This document shows positions 1-12,100 of a DNA stretch of 64,000 nucleotides, in pieces. The translations under genes were made by a program, and so were the position numbers. Each line of letters opens with the position of its first letter. The stretch's first letter is position 1. The notes beneath the pieces are model-generated. The model ran no database searches, was not told the origin of the DNA, and saw only the letters and a list, made by a program, of their open reading frames with translations. The stretch comes from Rhexocercosporidium sp. MPI-PUGE-AT-0058 (taxonomy: Eukaryota; Ascomycota; Leotiomycetes; Helotiales), in contig JAGTJL010000011.1 in the NCBI GenBank assembly GCA_020746875.1, positions 1 through 64,000 of the forward strand, given 5' to 3'.

Positions 1-149
1 ACCTTAACCCTAACCCTAACCCTAACCCTAACCCTAACCCTAACCCTAACCCTAACCCTAACCCTAACCCTAACCCTAACCCTAACCCTAACCCTAACCC
101 TAACCCTAACCCTAACCCTAACCCTAACCCTAACCCTAACCCTAACCCT
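1..149. repeat. Telomere repeat array (CCCTAA)n
   Basis: About 24 head-to-tail copies of CCCTAA run from the first bases to about 149, where they decay into CCTAAACCTAAATT. This is the C-rich strand of the TTAGGG repeat used by filamentous fungi, oriented as expected for a left chromosome end. It shows that the window starts at or next to a physical chromosome terminus. The first bases (ACCTTAA) deviate slightly, which could be a sequencing-edge effect. Confidence 0.97.
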
Positions 150-159
150 AAACCTAAAT

Positions 160-2560
160 TAAACGCTACGTCTGGGCCGTAAATAAAACTTATATTAAAT
201 ATAAAATAATATTTATTACTTCGGCCGGTAAAAAATCCCGTTACTTATAGTTTGTCTAAGGGTAGCTTAAAGCCGTAGTAAAAGACAATAAAGTCAAAAT
301 AGACGTTATTTACTTACGCTAGGAAGTATATATTATAATGAACTTATTATAATAGACTAGTCCGTGTATTACCCTTTAATCTAGGGTCATTTCGCTTAAG
401 GAGCCGCATAGTTCGCCATAATAATGGCGATTTCTAGAGGTAAGGTTATAATTAATGCTTTGCGCTTATGAGTTAATTTTTATAACTTTAATCTTATTTT
501 AAATAATAATAGCAGCTTAATATTAGAACTTAATACCGTTTATATATACCCTGTCTCTTTTACCGATAGGCTTAATACTATTATATACGCGATACGTCGG
601 TTAATATTAGGCCCTAATACCTTATATCCCATACTATAACTAGACGGGACTAGGCTTTATAAACCTTAACTTTTTAATAATATTTAATATTCTTATAAAC
701 GGGTTCTACGTCTTATTAACCCTCTTATTCTTATTTATTAATATATAAAACACTCGTATAATTCGCGCTACTTTAACCCTCTCCTACTAAATCCCCTGGC
801 GGAACTACTCATATACTTCCGCTTACTAAGTTTATAATACTTTATCTCTCTTTATTTAACTCTTAAACACTAACTACCTTTCGTTGCATTTATTTATTAA
901 TAGCGTCATAATTACAGGGACTAATATCTTAAAATATTAATATTATTATTCTAGCTCCTCTTCCCCTCTTATTTCTATATTAATATACTATTATTAATAT
1001 ATTACCCGTGGAACCCCACATAATATATAACTTCTTTTACTCCTAAAACCACTTAACGCTACAATATACTACTACATAATAGCGGCCTAATTAATAATCT
1101 TAACCGTATTACGCCGTTAATAATCCGATATTTAATAGATTTCGCCCCCAAAATCCCCGTCTAAATAACACGTTAAATATATTTAATACCACTTCTTTAA
1201 CCGTTCCTCTAAATAATCTAACCTTAATTACATTATCTTATTATATTAATATATAACTTAATATTAAAATAGATATTTGTTCTCGTTATCGCTTTAATTA
1301 TTATTAGTGGCCTTGGCTACGGTATTAGGTTTTAGTAAATTTAAATCGTTATTAATATTTTTTAATTTTTTCTTAATTATTTAATTAAAAATAAAAGGAT
1401 TATTAGGCGGTATTATATTATTATCTTAGCTATTAGGCCCTATCTCGCTATCGTTCTGACTGCTTTTTATTATTATTTTACTATTTTTAAACCACAATAT
1501 CCTCTTTTACTGCTTCGTGCCCTTCCGTCCCCTTCCTCTAAACCCTGAGTTAAAATCCTAATACTTACTATTTTCGGAATTAATACTTATTATCCTACTA
1601 TCTTCAAATTTAGACTGTATTTTCCGCTTCTTAGCCTTCTACTTCCGGCTGAGATTATTATTTATATAATTAACGGGCTTGATAACTTCTCTTTTATTAT
1701 TATTTACGACTTTATTATTTTAAACTCTATTATTACTCTTATTAACTTTAATCTCACTTAATCCTTCTCCTTTATAATCGTCCGCTACCTTACTACTCTT
1801 TTTATAATCCCTGTCATTACTTCCGTCGACTTCAACCTCGCTTAAATCTCCTTCGCCGTCCTTTATTACATCTTTATTACTCTTTCTATAATTTTCATTT
1901 TTATTATCGTCGAACGCATTAAATACCTTCTTTTTATTATTAATTACTTCTTCTTTAACTTAATTATTAATAATTACTTTAATACTCTTATTAACGACTT
2001 TTTTAATAATCTTATTCTTAACTTTTTTTTTTCTTTTTTATCCTTAGATTTACTTACGCTAATCTCCTCGACCTTATTATTTCCTATATTAGTGCTAATA
2101 TTAATAATATCCTTATTATTTCTTAAACTTAACTTACCTATATTCTCTTCTTTTTTAATTTTAACGTTTATATAATTATCTTCCCTTTTATTCTTATTTA
2201 TTACTTAATACCGCTGTCAATAATCTTAAAATTATAATTATAATCGGACCTTTTGAAATAATTTATTATCGCCTATCTTCTATTACTTATACTTTTTATT
2301 CTTATATACTTTTATACTTTTCCGGTTACTAGATTTAAATAAATACGTCCGGCATTAAAGCCCGTCGATCACGGGGATAATTAACTATAGTCTAGATTCG
2401 TCCTTAAGTAATTAAATTGTCAAAAAATCATAATCCTAACTGAATCCCTTAATATACTCCTGCACTCGTTCGCGGTCACGTAATAAAGTCTAATGTTAGA
2501 CGCGTAAATACTTATTAAACGCGCGGAGTTAGACTGCCTTACGGCATTTATTATATAAGC
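160..2560 (-). pseudogene. Degraded minus-strand coding remnant, unrecognised
   Basis: Read on the minus strand from about 2560 towards the telomere, long pieces stay open in DNA where a stop is expected roughly every 10 codons. Between about 2000 and 1380 I count about six stops in roughly 200 codons. The encoded sequence is rich in Asn, Lys, Asp and Glu, with readable bits such as DGEGDLSEVEVDGSNDR and GFRGRGRKGTKQ. The Asn/Lys bias is what RIP makes from Asp/Glu. A frame change is needed at an A-run near 2030. Closer to the telomere (780-160) the readable parts are shorter, for example NLTSRNRHYYGELCGSLSE. I do not recognise the family. It could be a subtelomeric gene or a mobile-element protein. 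The outer limits are approximate. Confidence 0.3.
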
Positions 2561-2656
2561 AAATAAATACTTAAAATATAATATTTATTTAAATTAAATC
2601 TTTTAATTTAAACGAAATATTTATAAGGCGCTAATCGTTTATATTAAATGTATTAT

Positions 2657-2774
2657 GTGAAGTAGAACTCTCGGTATTAGGCCTTAATACCGTTCGCGTT
2701 CGCGCCTGCCACCTGCTCTTACGTGACTCCGCTAATGGTATTAGGCCCTAATACTAAACGACAAAGTACTTCAC
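2657..2774. repeat. Nested inverted-repeat cluster with TATTAGG/CCTAATA palindromes
   Basis: Outer arms GTGAAGTA (2657-2664) and TACTTCAC (2767-2774) face each other and enclose two near-palindromes, GGTATTAGGCCTTAATACC (2673-2691) and GGTATTAGGCCCTAATACT (2737-2755). Related copies lie at 605-621 and, as half or partial sites, at 1321-1329 and 1431-1443. The DNA between the arms is more GC-rich than its surroundings. It may be the end of a mobile element or a subtelomeric protein-binding repeat; the sequence alone does not decide. Confidence 0.5.
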
Positions 2775-3079
2775 GAGTAATATATTATATAAGTCGTACT
2801 GATTTTATGTAGCCGAAGTATTTAATATTATATATATATAAGCTTGAAGTTTATTAAAGGTTAATATTTAATATTATTATTATTATACGTCGTAAGGTAA
2901 GGGTCACGCTCTTAAAAATTTAATATTATTAAAAAAACTAAGCCGTAATATAAAGCTTAATATACTTTAATAAACAAAGAGTAAAAAAATAAATATAAAA
3001 AAAGTAAAAATATAAGTTAATATTATTCCAAGCCCGACAAATATTAACAAATATAAAATAACTACGTTAATAAGTCGCA

Positions 3080-3734
3080 TATAAAAGATTCGTGAAATAA
3101 TAGTTATACTTTACTTATAAATAACTTTAGCTTTACCGTCCTCTTACTAAACTTTAATTTCTAAATCTTTACCTTAAGCACGTAAATCTTTTACCTTATT
3201 ACTAGCCTTAACTCCTAAAGCCTTAGTATTAGTCTCAGCCCTTAAACTGCTTTTAATACTCTTAAGACTCTCTAAACATAACTTAATAATTCTAAATCCT
3301 ATACTTAAAGGCGCGTCTTTCTTCATCCGCTCTCGAATAACGTTTATAAGTTTCGTCCGGCTTAATAATTTAAGATTATTATTCAGATTAAAACGCTTAG
3401 CGATAATAACTTAATTAGCCGCGCTATAATAAACTTAATTCCCCTCTCTGCCGACCTTCTTAAAATAGGCCTTAACGACTTCTTTTTTATAAAAACCGAA
3501 ATACGTATTAATATTAACGAAGTTCGGACCGGCAATAGCTTTCTTAAATCCGACAAATATAATGCGTACTTCATCCTTATAACTTCTCTTTATCTTAATA
3601 ATACGGATATTATTAGTGATTTCAAACCTTTTATTATTATTTTTTAAAGAAGAAACGCTAAGTAAATCGAATATAATAAAAAAGGTTATATTAAAGGTTA
3701 ATATAAACTCGTTTAAGTTAATAAAAATAAGCAA
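3080..3734 (-). pseudogene. Degraded minus-strand coding remnant, unrecognised
   Basis: A minus-strand frame from 3734 down to about 3080 (about 218 codons) has only about six stops, at positions that fit Gln or Trp codons changed by C-to-T or G-to-A. At this base composition a random frame would carry several times more. The first 99 codons are fully open. The protein is basic and contains pieces such as SYKDEVRIIFVGFKKAIAGP and NVIRERMKKDAPLSIGFRII. I do not recognise the family, and no zinc finger or catalytic motif is visible. It may be a host gene relic or part of a mobile element. Confidence 0.35.
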
Positions 3735-6700
3735 GAGACTTACCGAAATACACTTATAATATAATAAAAGAAGTTAAACGAATCGGTGCTTATTAAATTA
3801 AAATATAAAAAACGCAAAATTAAAATAAGTTTTAAAGAGAAGTAATAAAGGCTAAAATATATATATATATATATATATTATAATTATTACACCGAACTTC
3901 TTATAACCGAATTTATTAAATAAAGTGAATTTTATTAATTTTTTATTATAAAAGCTTTTAAGTAATTTATTAAGGATTCTATATAATAAAGAGTTTATAT
4001 ATTTTTTAAAGCTTAAAAAAACTATACGCACTTAATTATAACTCTTATTAATTATATATTAAAGTCAGAGTCGATATCTACTATACTTTATATAAAAGCA
4101 GTATTTAAAGCAACAGTATTATCCTCATATATACCGGCTAATATAATAACTACTCTTCTAATTTATACTTTAATAAAAATTAAGCTTATTTAGCTTAAGT
4201 AAAATAATAAAAGAGTTAATAGAAAACTAAATTACTTTTTTTAAAATCTTATTAAATAAATTCTTATATATATAGTCTTAAATATCCTAATATTATATTA
4301 ATCTTAAATATAAAGTATATTTTATAACCTTACTTCAGTTCCGTAATAATTAGTCTTTAACGCCTACCTTTTACTGCCTAACAGTATAAAAACGCTATTA
4401 TTACTAACTATTATAGCCGTAAAACTTTTATTTTAATTACTGCCTTAATATCTTCTATTATTAAATTTCCGGGCAAAAGCAGTTACTTTATAAATTTTAG
4501 AAGATAAAAACTAATAGCTATTACGCTCGTTAATTCTAATCTTTAGCTTAAAGTCGTTATTATTGATATTTAAATTATTATCTTAAATGCTATTATTAAC
4601 GTACTTACGGCTAAACCTACTTATTAAGTCCTTTAATTTATTTAAGCTCTAATTCTTAGTCTACTTTAATATCTTTAGCCTTAGTAACTGCGTCCGCTCT
4701 TATACGGAAATAAATCTTTTTACTTTAATACTCCTTTTCCTAATTATTTAAAACTCTTTAATCTTTTCTTATCCGTATACTTTAAGTCCTTAAGTATTAT
4801 ATACACTAATAAGTTAAGAAGTATCTTATATATTTTAATACCGACCGTCGCTAAATATTTGTCGCCGTATATTTTATAAAATATTATAAAATATAATAAA
4901 ATAAAAGCAAAAAAGAAGCTTTACTTTCTCGGGATCGGCATATATAACCGAAAATCATATTATCCGTCCTTTTAGACCTTAATTACGGTTAATCTTCGTT
5001 AATATAATAAAAGTAAAATATAATAAGTATAAGAAAACTTAATATATTAAATAAATAAAGTAAAAGAATTCATTTAACTATTTATTTACGCGTTTATATT
5101 CTAAACGTCGCTTAACCAACTCGAAGCTCTTCTATAAGATAGCTCGGTATAACTTATTACTCTAACTACGGCGTTCTTGGCCATTTTCTTAAAAAAATAA
5201 GAAGTCAAAAAGATTAATTACTTTCTCAAATTATATTTTATTCTCGGTTATAAAATAAAATAAACCGACGATCTCGTTAATAAAAAACATCCGCTTTATA
5301 CGGCTTTAATAAAATTAAATATCTCCTTTTTACTTAATTACGTTAGACGTTAATTCGAGAGATCGCTTGTGGAATTTAAATATGACTTTTTATATATTTA
5401 TATTAAATTATTTAAAGTTTAATATATAAAAATATTCAAACTACTTGCTTAAGAAGGCTTTACTACATTATATATTATACTAATTATATTAAGACTTAAC
5501 TTAATTAAACTAAATATAAACGTCCTAGAAGTCTTTGACTGTTTGTTACTGTTATTTATATTTTTTATATATTAATATATTCCTTATTAAGATATTTTCT
5601 TTATATAATAATATAAACCGCTACGTCGCCTAATTAATCTTTAATAAAAATTAATTAAATTTATATCGTTCGATAGTCTGCCGCATTCTTAAACCTTCTT
5701 TTATAATCGGCTTCTTATTACAAAGACTCTCCTAGCGATCCTTATATAAGAGTAATTTACGCTAAATTAGGTTATTATTATAATAAAACCGGAGCGCCTT
5801 TAACGTAATTATTATAATAATCGTTTCTAATAGTAAATATATTATAATAATATATATAAAAACGTACTTAAAAAGGAAATAATACTTATTAATTTACGTA
5901 TAAAAAAAACCAAGAAGCTCTTTCATAAAGACAATATAATAAGGGAGTAAAGACGAGGCAGTATTAATCTTATCGTCATATAAATCCTATTAGCGCTATT
6001 ATTAAGCGATCTTTTCCATTATCGTTAAGGAGATGCGGTATTCTTCTCGAATATCGTACGACTTTTATTAATTATTAATTAAATTAATATAAGCGCGTTT
6101 CTTATTATAGAGATAGCTAAACTCGTAAACGCTTTTTAAAAAGGTAATACTTTTACCTTCTTATTAAAATAACTGAATATATTTAAGGTCTAAGATTAAA
6201 TTCTTAAAGGACTTATTATTAAAAATATATACTTTCAATATATTAAATAAAGTCTTAATTAAAGCATAAAACTGAGAGTATATTAATTTATTTTAGCTTT
6301 CTTTCCTTTACGGCGCCGTAAAGAAGGTCTGGCTTATTATGTTTTATATAATTGCCTAAGAATATATTATATATTTAGGATTTTCCTTAGCTGTACTTCT
6401 ATTGGCATTGAGAATAGTCCGCGTCTTTATATATATATCTAAATAATACTTCTTTTATAAAAATACTTTTACTTTATAGTTTTCTAAGATATAATTGTAT
6501 AATAAAGTATTGTCTTTTAAAGTAATTTATTTTATAAGATCGACAAACGTACGATCCTTATTATAAAATTATATATTAATAGCTTAAGACCAGAAATACT
6601 CCTAGCCCTTATAAGCTGTAGTCAGGTCACCGACTATATTTATAGATTTTAATTAGTGTTTTTTATATATATAAAAAGGATAATACTTTAAAATTAATAA

Positions 6701-7869
6701 TAGCTAAGGTCTTTGGCGATAATTTTAAGTATAAAGCTTTAAAGAGTGTCGAAGAATTAAAGTTATAAAGCGTATTTTAAAAGTTATTTTCGTAAAAAAT
6801 CTTTTCGAACGAAGCTTTTTATAAATAACGTAATCGAGTTTATATTAGCGATGCAGGCGGTAGCTAAGTAATATTATAAAATATTAAAGAATTAGATAAT
6901 CTTATGAATAACGGGATTCAGGATTATATTATATAATAGCTTTCGGTCTTACTTATTAAGATATATTAAATACTTATAATTGCTTTTAATATAAAGCGTA
7001 AAAAAGAAAATAAAAATAAGGAGTCTTTTTATATTAATTATAAAATTAAAATAAGAATAAGAAATCTTATAAAAAAAGGTATATTTTTAACTTAATATCT
7101 TACGCTTATTATATAAAAGGACTTTTAAGTTAAAGTAAATATTTATATTAAAGTTAAGAAAAGAATATATTTTAAGAAATTAATTAATTCTTTAACGGGT
7201 AACGGCTAGACTAGTCGGGAAGTAATAAGTGTTATTAATATTAAATAATACTTTAATACAATGGTTCTTTTTATTAATAATATAATATTATAATAAATAC
7301 AGATTTATAAGCAGCTTTTTATTACGGGTTCTAATGTCTTCGAGGGCAGTTAATATATTAATGCTTTTAAAGGCTGCTTAGTAGTTTAGGCCGCCGAAGT
7401 TCATTAGCTTTATTAATTTAATATTATTAAGGACGTCTAAGAGAGGTGTATTTAAGTAGTATTTACGTAAGATATTATTAATTTATTAAAAAAACGAATA
7501 CTTAAAATAAATATTGAAACGTCAATAGTGCTCTTAATGCGATTAGTTTACTTCGCGGTGCTACTTGTGCGTATATCCTTGAAACTTCTGAAGCTGCTTA
7601 ATTAACTTAAAGGTAGTTCACTTAATAAAGGCTAAAGATATTATTGCGTTTGGGGAGGGTTTTAATATTAAAGAAGCTATTATATATTAAAGAATTATTA
7701 ACGCTAAAGTAAAAGCTAAAATAAATATAAAAGTAGCGGGATTTAGTATTATTTAAATTATTAATTAGGTAAGCAAAAATAATATAAAATTTTCAATTCG
7801 ACGAAAAGGTAAAGGCAAAGTATTGCCGGGAGGCTTTTTTACGACTAAGGGGGAAGATATGCTGTTTAT

Positions 7870-8059
7870 TGTAATAATCACTGGCACGCTGAGGTGACTA
7901 TGGCACAATAGAATAGCTAGAGAAGCGCTATAGACTCGCTGGTAATATTTAAATTTATATAAAAGCTAATTACTAAAGAGGGAAAATTACCTCTTCCCCC
8001 TCACTGTCTTTATAAAGGCAGTGATTACGTAATCAGCGCTAAGAGCATAGACCATTACA
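7870..8059 (-). repeat. 3' LTR of chromovirus C
   Basis: 190 bp, TG...CA ends, matching 14136-14325 along its whole length. It is the GC-richer copy (for example CACTGGCACGCTGAGG), so it has been hit less by RIP than the 5' LTR. Confidence 0.9.
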
Positions 8060-8329
8060 ATATCTCCCTTCTTATTTACTTCTGTCCCAGAAGTGAGGAT
8101 ATACTATAGCCCTTAGTCAGCGCTATACTGGCGATTCGCTAACGAATTAAATTTTCTACTATTTATTTTAAAAGTAAATTTTAAAGAAAATAAAGTAAAG
8201 TAGAAGTCACTAATAAAAGGGGCCTAGCGCCCACTAAGTATATAATACTTTTCCCTCCCCACAACCTTTCTTAACTAATAATAACAATTATAATAAACTA
8301 TAAGTTATAATTACCCTTTGATCTTAATA

Positions 8330-8713
8330 ATGTCGTCTTTTAATAAGTACTTAGCCGGCGGTTCCTCTAGCCGTAAGCGCAAAAGCAAGACCCCTAGCTT
8401 TACCGCGATTAACGCCAGTAATACCCTAATTAAACACCAGCGAACCTTAGTAACCTCCTTAAAAATGACTAATACTAACGACTAAAATAATAATAATAAG
8501 GATTTTAAGGATAACGTTTAATCTTTTTAACGAATTCTATTTAAAGAAAAGAAGGATACGCGTATTTAATCTTCAAGTAAAGCTATTGTAAATAAGAGCG
8601 ACGTTCGTCAGGAGCCATGCCTGCGTTGCGCCGGCGAGGTCCAAGAGTTCCCTACTAACCTCCGGCAAAGGACTTCCGAAAGGTCCACTCTGACTCCTTT
8701 AAGGACGGTGTAA
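8330..8713 (+). pseudogene. Antisense ORF in the 3' part of chromovirus C
   Basis: Downstream of the chromodomain, the strand opposite to gag-pol carries an ATG at 8330 followed by 51 open codons (MSSFNKYLAGGSSSRKRKSK at the start), a TAA, and then a continuation in the same frame to about 8713. The continuation is broken only by TAA codons (about four), each one C-to-T change from CAA. It has a basic Ser/Arg/Lys N-terminus and a CxxC pair in PCLRCAGEV. Cys-rich antisense or accessory ORFs are known in some fungal retroelements, but I cannot name this one. It could also be chance in a GC-richer patch. Confidence 0.3.
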
Positions 8714-9139
8714 TTAAAGACCCTGAGACCGGAGTTACTAAGGATGGTGGCTATACTAATACTATTAAGAACTTAGGTAATAAAGATAAGTCTACTACTG
8801 TTACTTAAGGATAAATCTAAGGTTTTTACCTAGCAATCCATCGACGAGAGACTGGCGTTTGCCTGGCGAAGCACTTTAATTTTCTGATTTTCTTAAGTAT
8901 TACGTTCTTATTATAGCGCAAATGAATAATATAAGCTTCTTTTTCCCTTAAGCATTATCGTTTAAATTGTGATATTTAATGCGCCTTTAAAATTGTAAAA
9001 CCCTATAGGCAAAAGCAAAAAGGTATATAATATTATAATATATTTTCAGCGAGTCGTCGACGTAGCCCTGGCGACTCTCCCTTGAACCCTTCGAAGAAGC
9101 AAGAAGTTATAAGTTCATTTTCGCCGGCGCTTCGCCTTC

Positions 9140-12100
9140 CTTTCTGTGGCGTTTCGACCTTTTAGTGACTTAACTAGCTCTTAGAAATTAATAAGATTCT
9201 TTATTAATTCTTAAAAATTATGCGCTAAGCCAAATCCTTTTTATTTAATAAAGTATTATTTTTTACTTTTAATCACTCGTTGATCTAAGAAAGTCTTAAT
9301 AGCCTATTGCTCTTCTCTATTAACGAGGTTAAGTTAAACGACTTCCGACGATTCGCCAGGCCTTTACTAATACGACTCCAGCAATAATACATAAAAGACG
9401 TTATATAAACGGCTATATTTAAGGGGTAATTCTAGTTTATACGCTTGTTTTCCGATCTTTTTAATAATCTTAAAGGGCCCTAGGAATTAATAATTTAGCT
9501 TTTTATTTAAACGAACTATTTTAATATTCCTTAATAAGAATAAGACTTATTATTTGACTTTAAATTCTATAAAGTAATAATTCTTATTATATTATTTCGC
9601 TTAGTTTTCTTTAGTTCTTCGCCAGTTAGTTTTTAGCTCTTAGCGTTTCTTAACAACCTCTTTTACTTGTTCTTTAGCAATCGGTATCTCCCCTCTTATA
9701 AAATCGTCCTCGATTCCCTAGCGAAAATCCAGCGACATACCGTACCTAGCCTCATTCGGAGTTATTTTAATAAACTTATAATAAGTGTTTATATACGCGA
9801 ACTTCGCTAAGGGCAAGAGATTTACCCAATCGTCTTATAAATAATAGATAAAACACCTTAGCCACGCTTCTAAGGCTTAATTCTGTCGCTTTATTTGTCC
9901 GTCTATTTACAGGTGAAACGCCGTCGAAAGGCCTCTCGTTATTCGCAAATAAAAGTAAAGTTCCGTCCAAAATTTTAAAATAAATATAGAGCCTTTATTT
10001 ATAATAATCGTTACAAGTAAACCGTAATCCTTAAACTAGTAATTAATAAACAGGCGTGCCAAAAGCGGTGTATTAATAGTTTTTAAACACGGGATGTATT
10101 TAATATCTTTAGTAAATCTGTCGACAATTATTAATAAATTATTAAAGACTTTCCTTATAATATTACTTTTATAAGGTATTAAATCTATAATAAAGTCCAT
10201 TGTAATTAACTTAAATGGTTTACTAAGCTGGCTTGGCGCTTACATTTCGCCAGTTACTTTCCTACGTCTTGCCTTTATTCTTTAGTAAATATTATAAGTC
10301 TTAACGTATTCTTTAACGTTTATTAATATCTTCGGCTAAAAATACTTCCGCTAAACAAGCTTTAGTGTCTTTTTATGACTAAAATAGCCTATAATTAAAT
10401 TATTATAATATATTTTTATAATTTCACTACGAACGGCATTATCTTAAAAGACGTAAGCCATTCGCCGGTATTTTAATAGATTATCGCTATTGACACTTTA
10501 ATTTAAATCCCCGGCATTTTATAATCTAGTTCACTTTTCAATAGTTAAGGCGTCCCTTTTTTATAGCTTTAAGAGTAATAAAAGAAGCGAGTTTAATTTA
10601 AGGTTTGTCGTTTCGACTCTTATAACTCTCGCTATAAGAAACCGTGGCATAGTATATTTATAACTACGCTGGCTAGCGTTTTACCTTTCGCCGGCTTTAC
10701 GTAAAAAGTTATCTAAGCCTTTAAATAAGTTTTAAGAATTATTAAGTTATATAAAAACATACCGTTGGTCAGGCGTAAAGGTTACTTTTATGGCCTCGGT
10801 CGACGTACTTATTATAATATTATCGTCGATAAGTTAAAGAATATAAATTAGTCGGCATAATATATTATTGTCTTTTCGCCGGATACTTTCCGTCGTGCAA
10901 TTAATTATACTAAGCACGCGGATTAACCTATTTTAAAGTGCGTTTCGCAACTTATTTTATAAGATAAAAAACATAATATTCTCCTCATCCTTCGCTAGTT
11001 TATAGTCAGGCCTACGCAAAGGTCTATTTACGGGATTATTCTTCCCTCTCTTATAAACTATTACAAAGTCATACTTAAATAGCTCCAAAGCCCATCTAGC
11101 TTATCGCCGGCTTAACACTATCGTCGTCATAAAATAATAGAGGTTATTATAGTCTATTAACACTTTAATAAAAGCCAGACTACCTTTTAAATAATGCCTT
11201 TAATATACGAAGTACTTAACAATCGCAAGGAATTCTTAATTATACACTTCATAATTCAGTTTAATAACATTTAACTTCTTATTAAAAAATGCAATAAGGT
11301 GCTATACGGCCTTTCCCCCGTCTCTCACCGGCCACTCATTAAGTTAAGAAAGAATTCCTGCAATTGCAAATCCAAACGCATCGGTCTCTAGCCTTTTTAG
11401 CTTATTAAAGTCAAAATATATAAAAAAAGGAGCTAACGTAAATACATCCTTTAATACGTCAAAAACCTCTTCTTTAATAGCATCCTAATAAAAGGTAAGG
11501 GTAGGTTGCCCTTTCTTTTTACCTCCCGTCAAGCTTGTTATTAACCGAGTAATAATTAAGAAGTTTATAATAAAGCGCTAATAAAAGTTAGTAAAGTCAA
11601 TGAAAACTTAAACATCTTTAACACTTTTAAGCTTTAGTCAGTCCTTAATAATGTTTATTTGGCTTTACTTTATTAATACTTTAGCGGGAGATATTATATA
11701 GCTTAAAAAGTTTACGCTTTAAGTGTTAAAAGAGCATTTTAATAGCTTAACAAAGAAATTTACTTATTGTAGTCTTTTAAGGACTTAACGAACGTAATTC
11801 TCGTATTAAAATAAATCCGTTAAATATACTAAAATATTATTAAAATAAACGATATAAATAATGTTTATAAGTCCCGCTAGTACATTATTAATGTATGCCT
11901 GGAATGTCGCCGGCGCATTAAATAGTCTGAACGGCATTACTTAATACTTATAGTGCCTATAATAGGTACGGAATACAGTCTTCTACTTGTCTTCTTCTTT
12001 AATTTTAACACAATAATATACATTTTATAAATCTAAATTAATAAAAATCTTCGCGTCTCGGAGTCTATCTAGCGTCTCGCTAATTAACGGCAAGGGGTAT

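Larger units (their letters stand above)
150..7869. other. AT-rich, RIP-like subtelomeric block
   Basis: Very AT-rich sequence dominated by TAAT, TTAT and TATA, with CpA/TpG visibly depleted in favour of TpA, as RIP leaves behind. No intact gene is present. Two minus-strand stretches stay readable longer than chance (entries at 160-2560 and 3080-3734). Between 3735 and 7869 I see only scattered short readable pieces (for example minus strand near 6160-5880) and a (TA)n run near 3855-3879; none could be assigned to a family. Confidence 0.75.
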
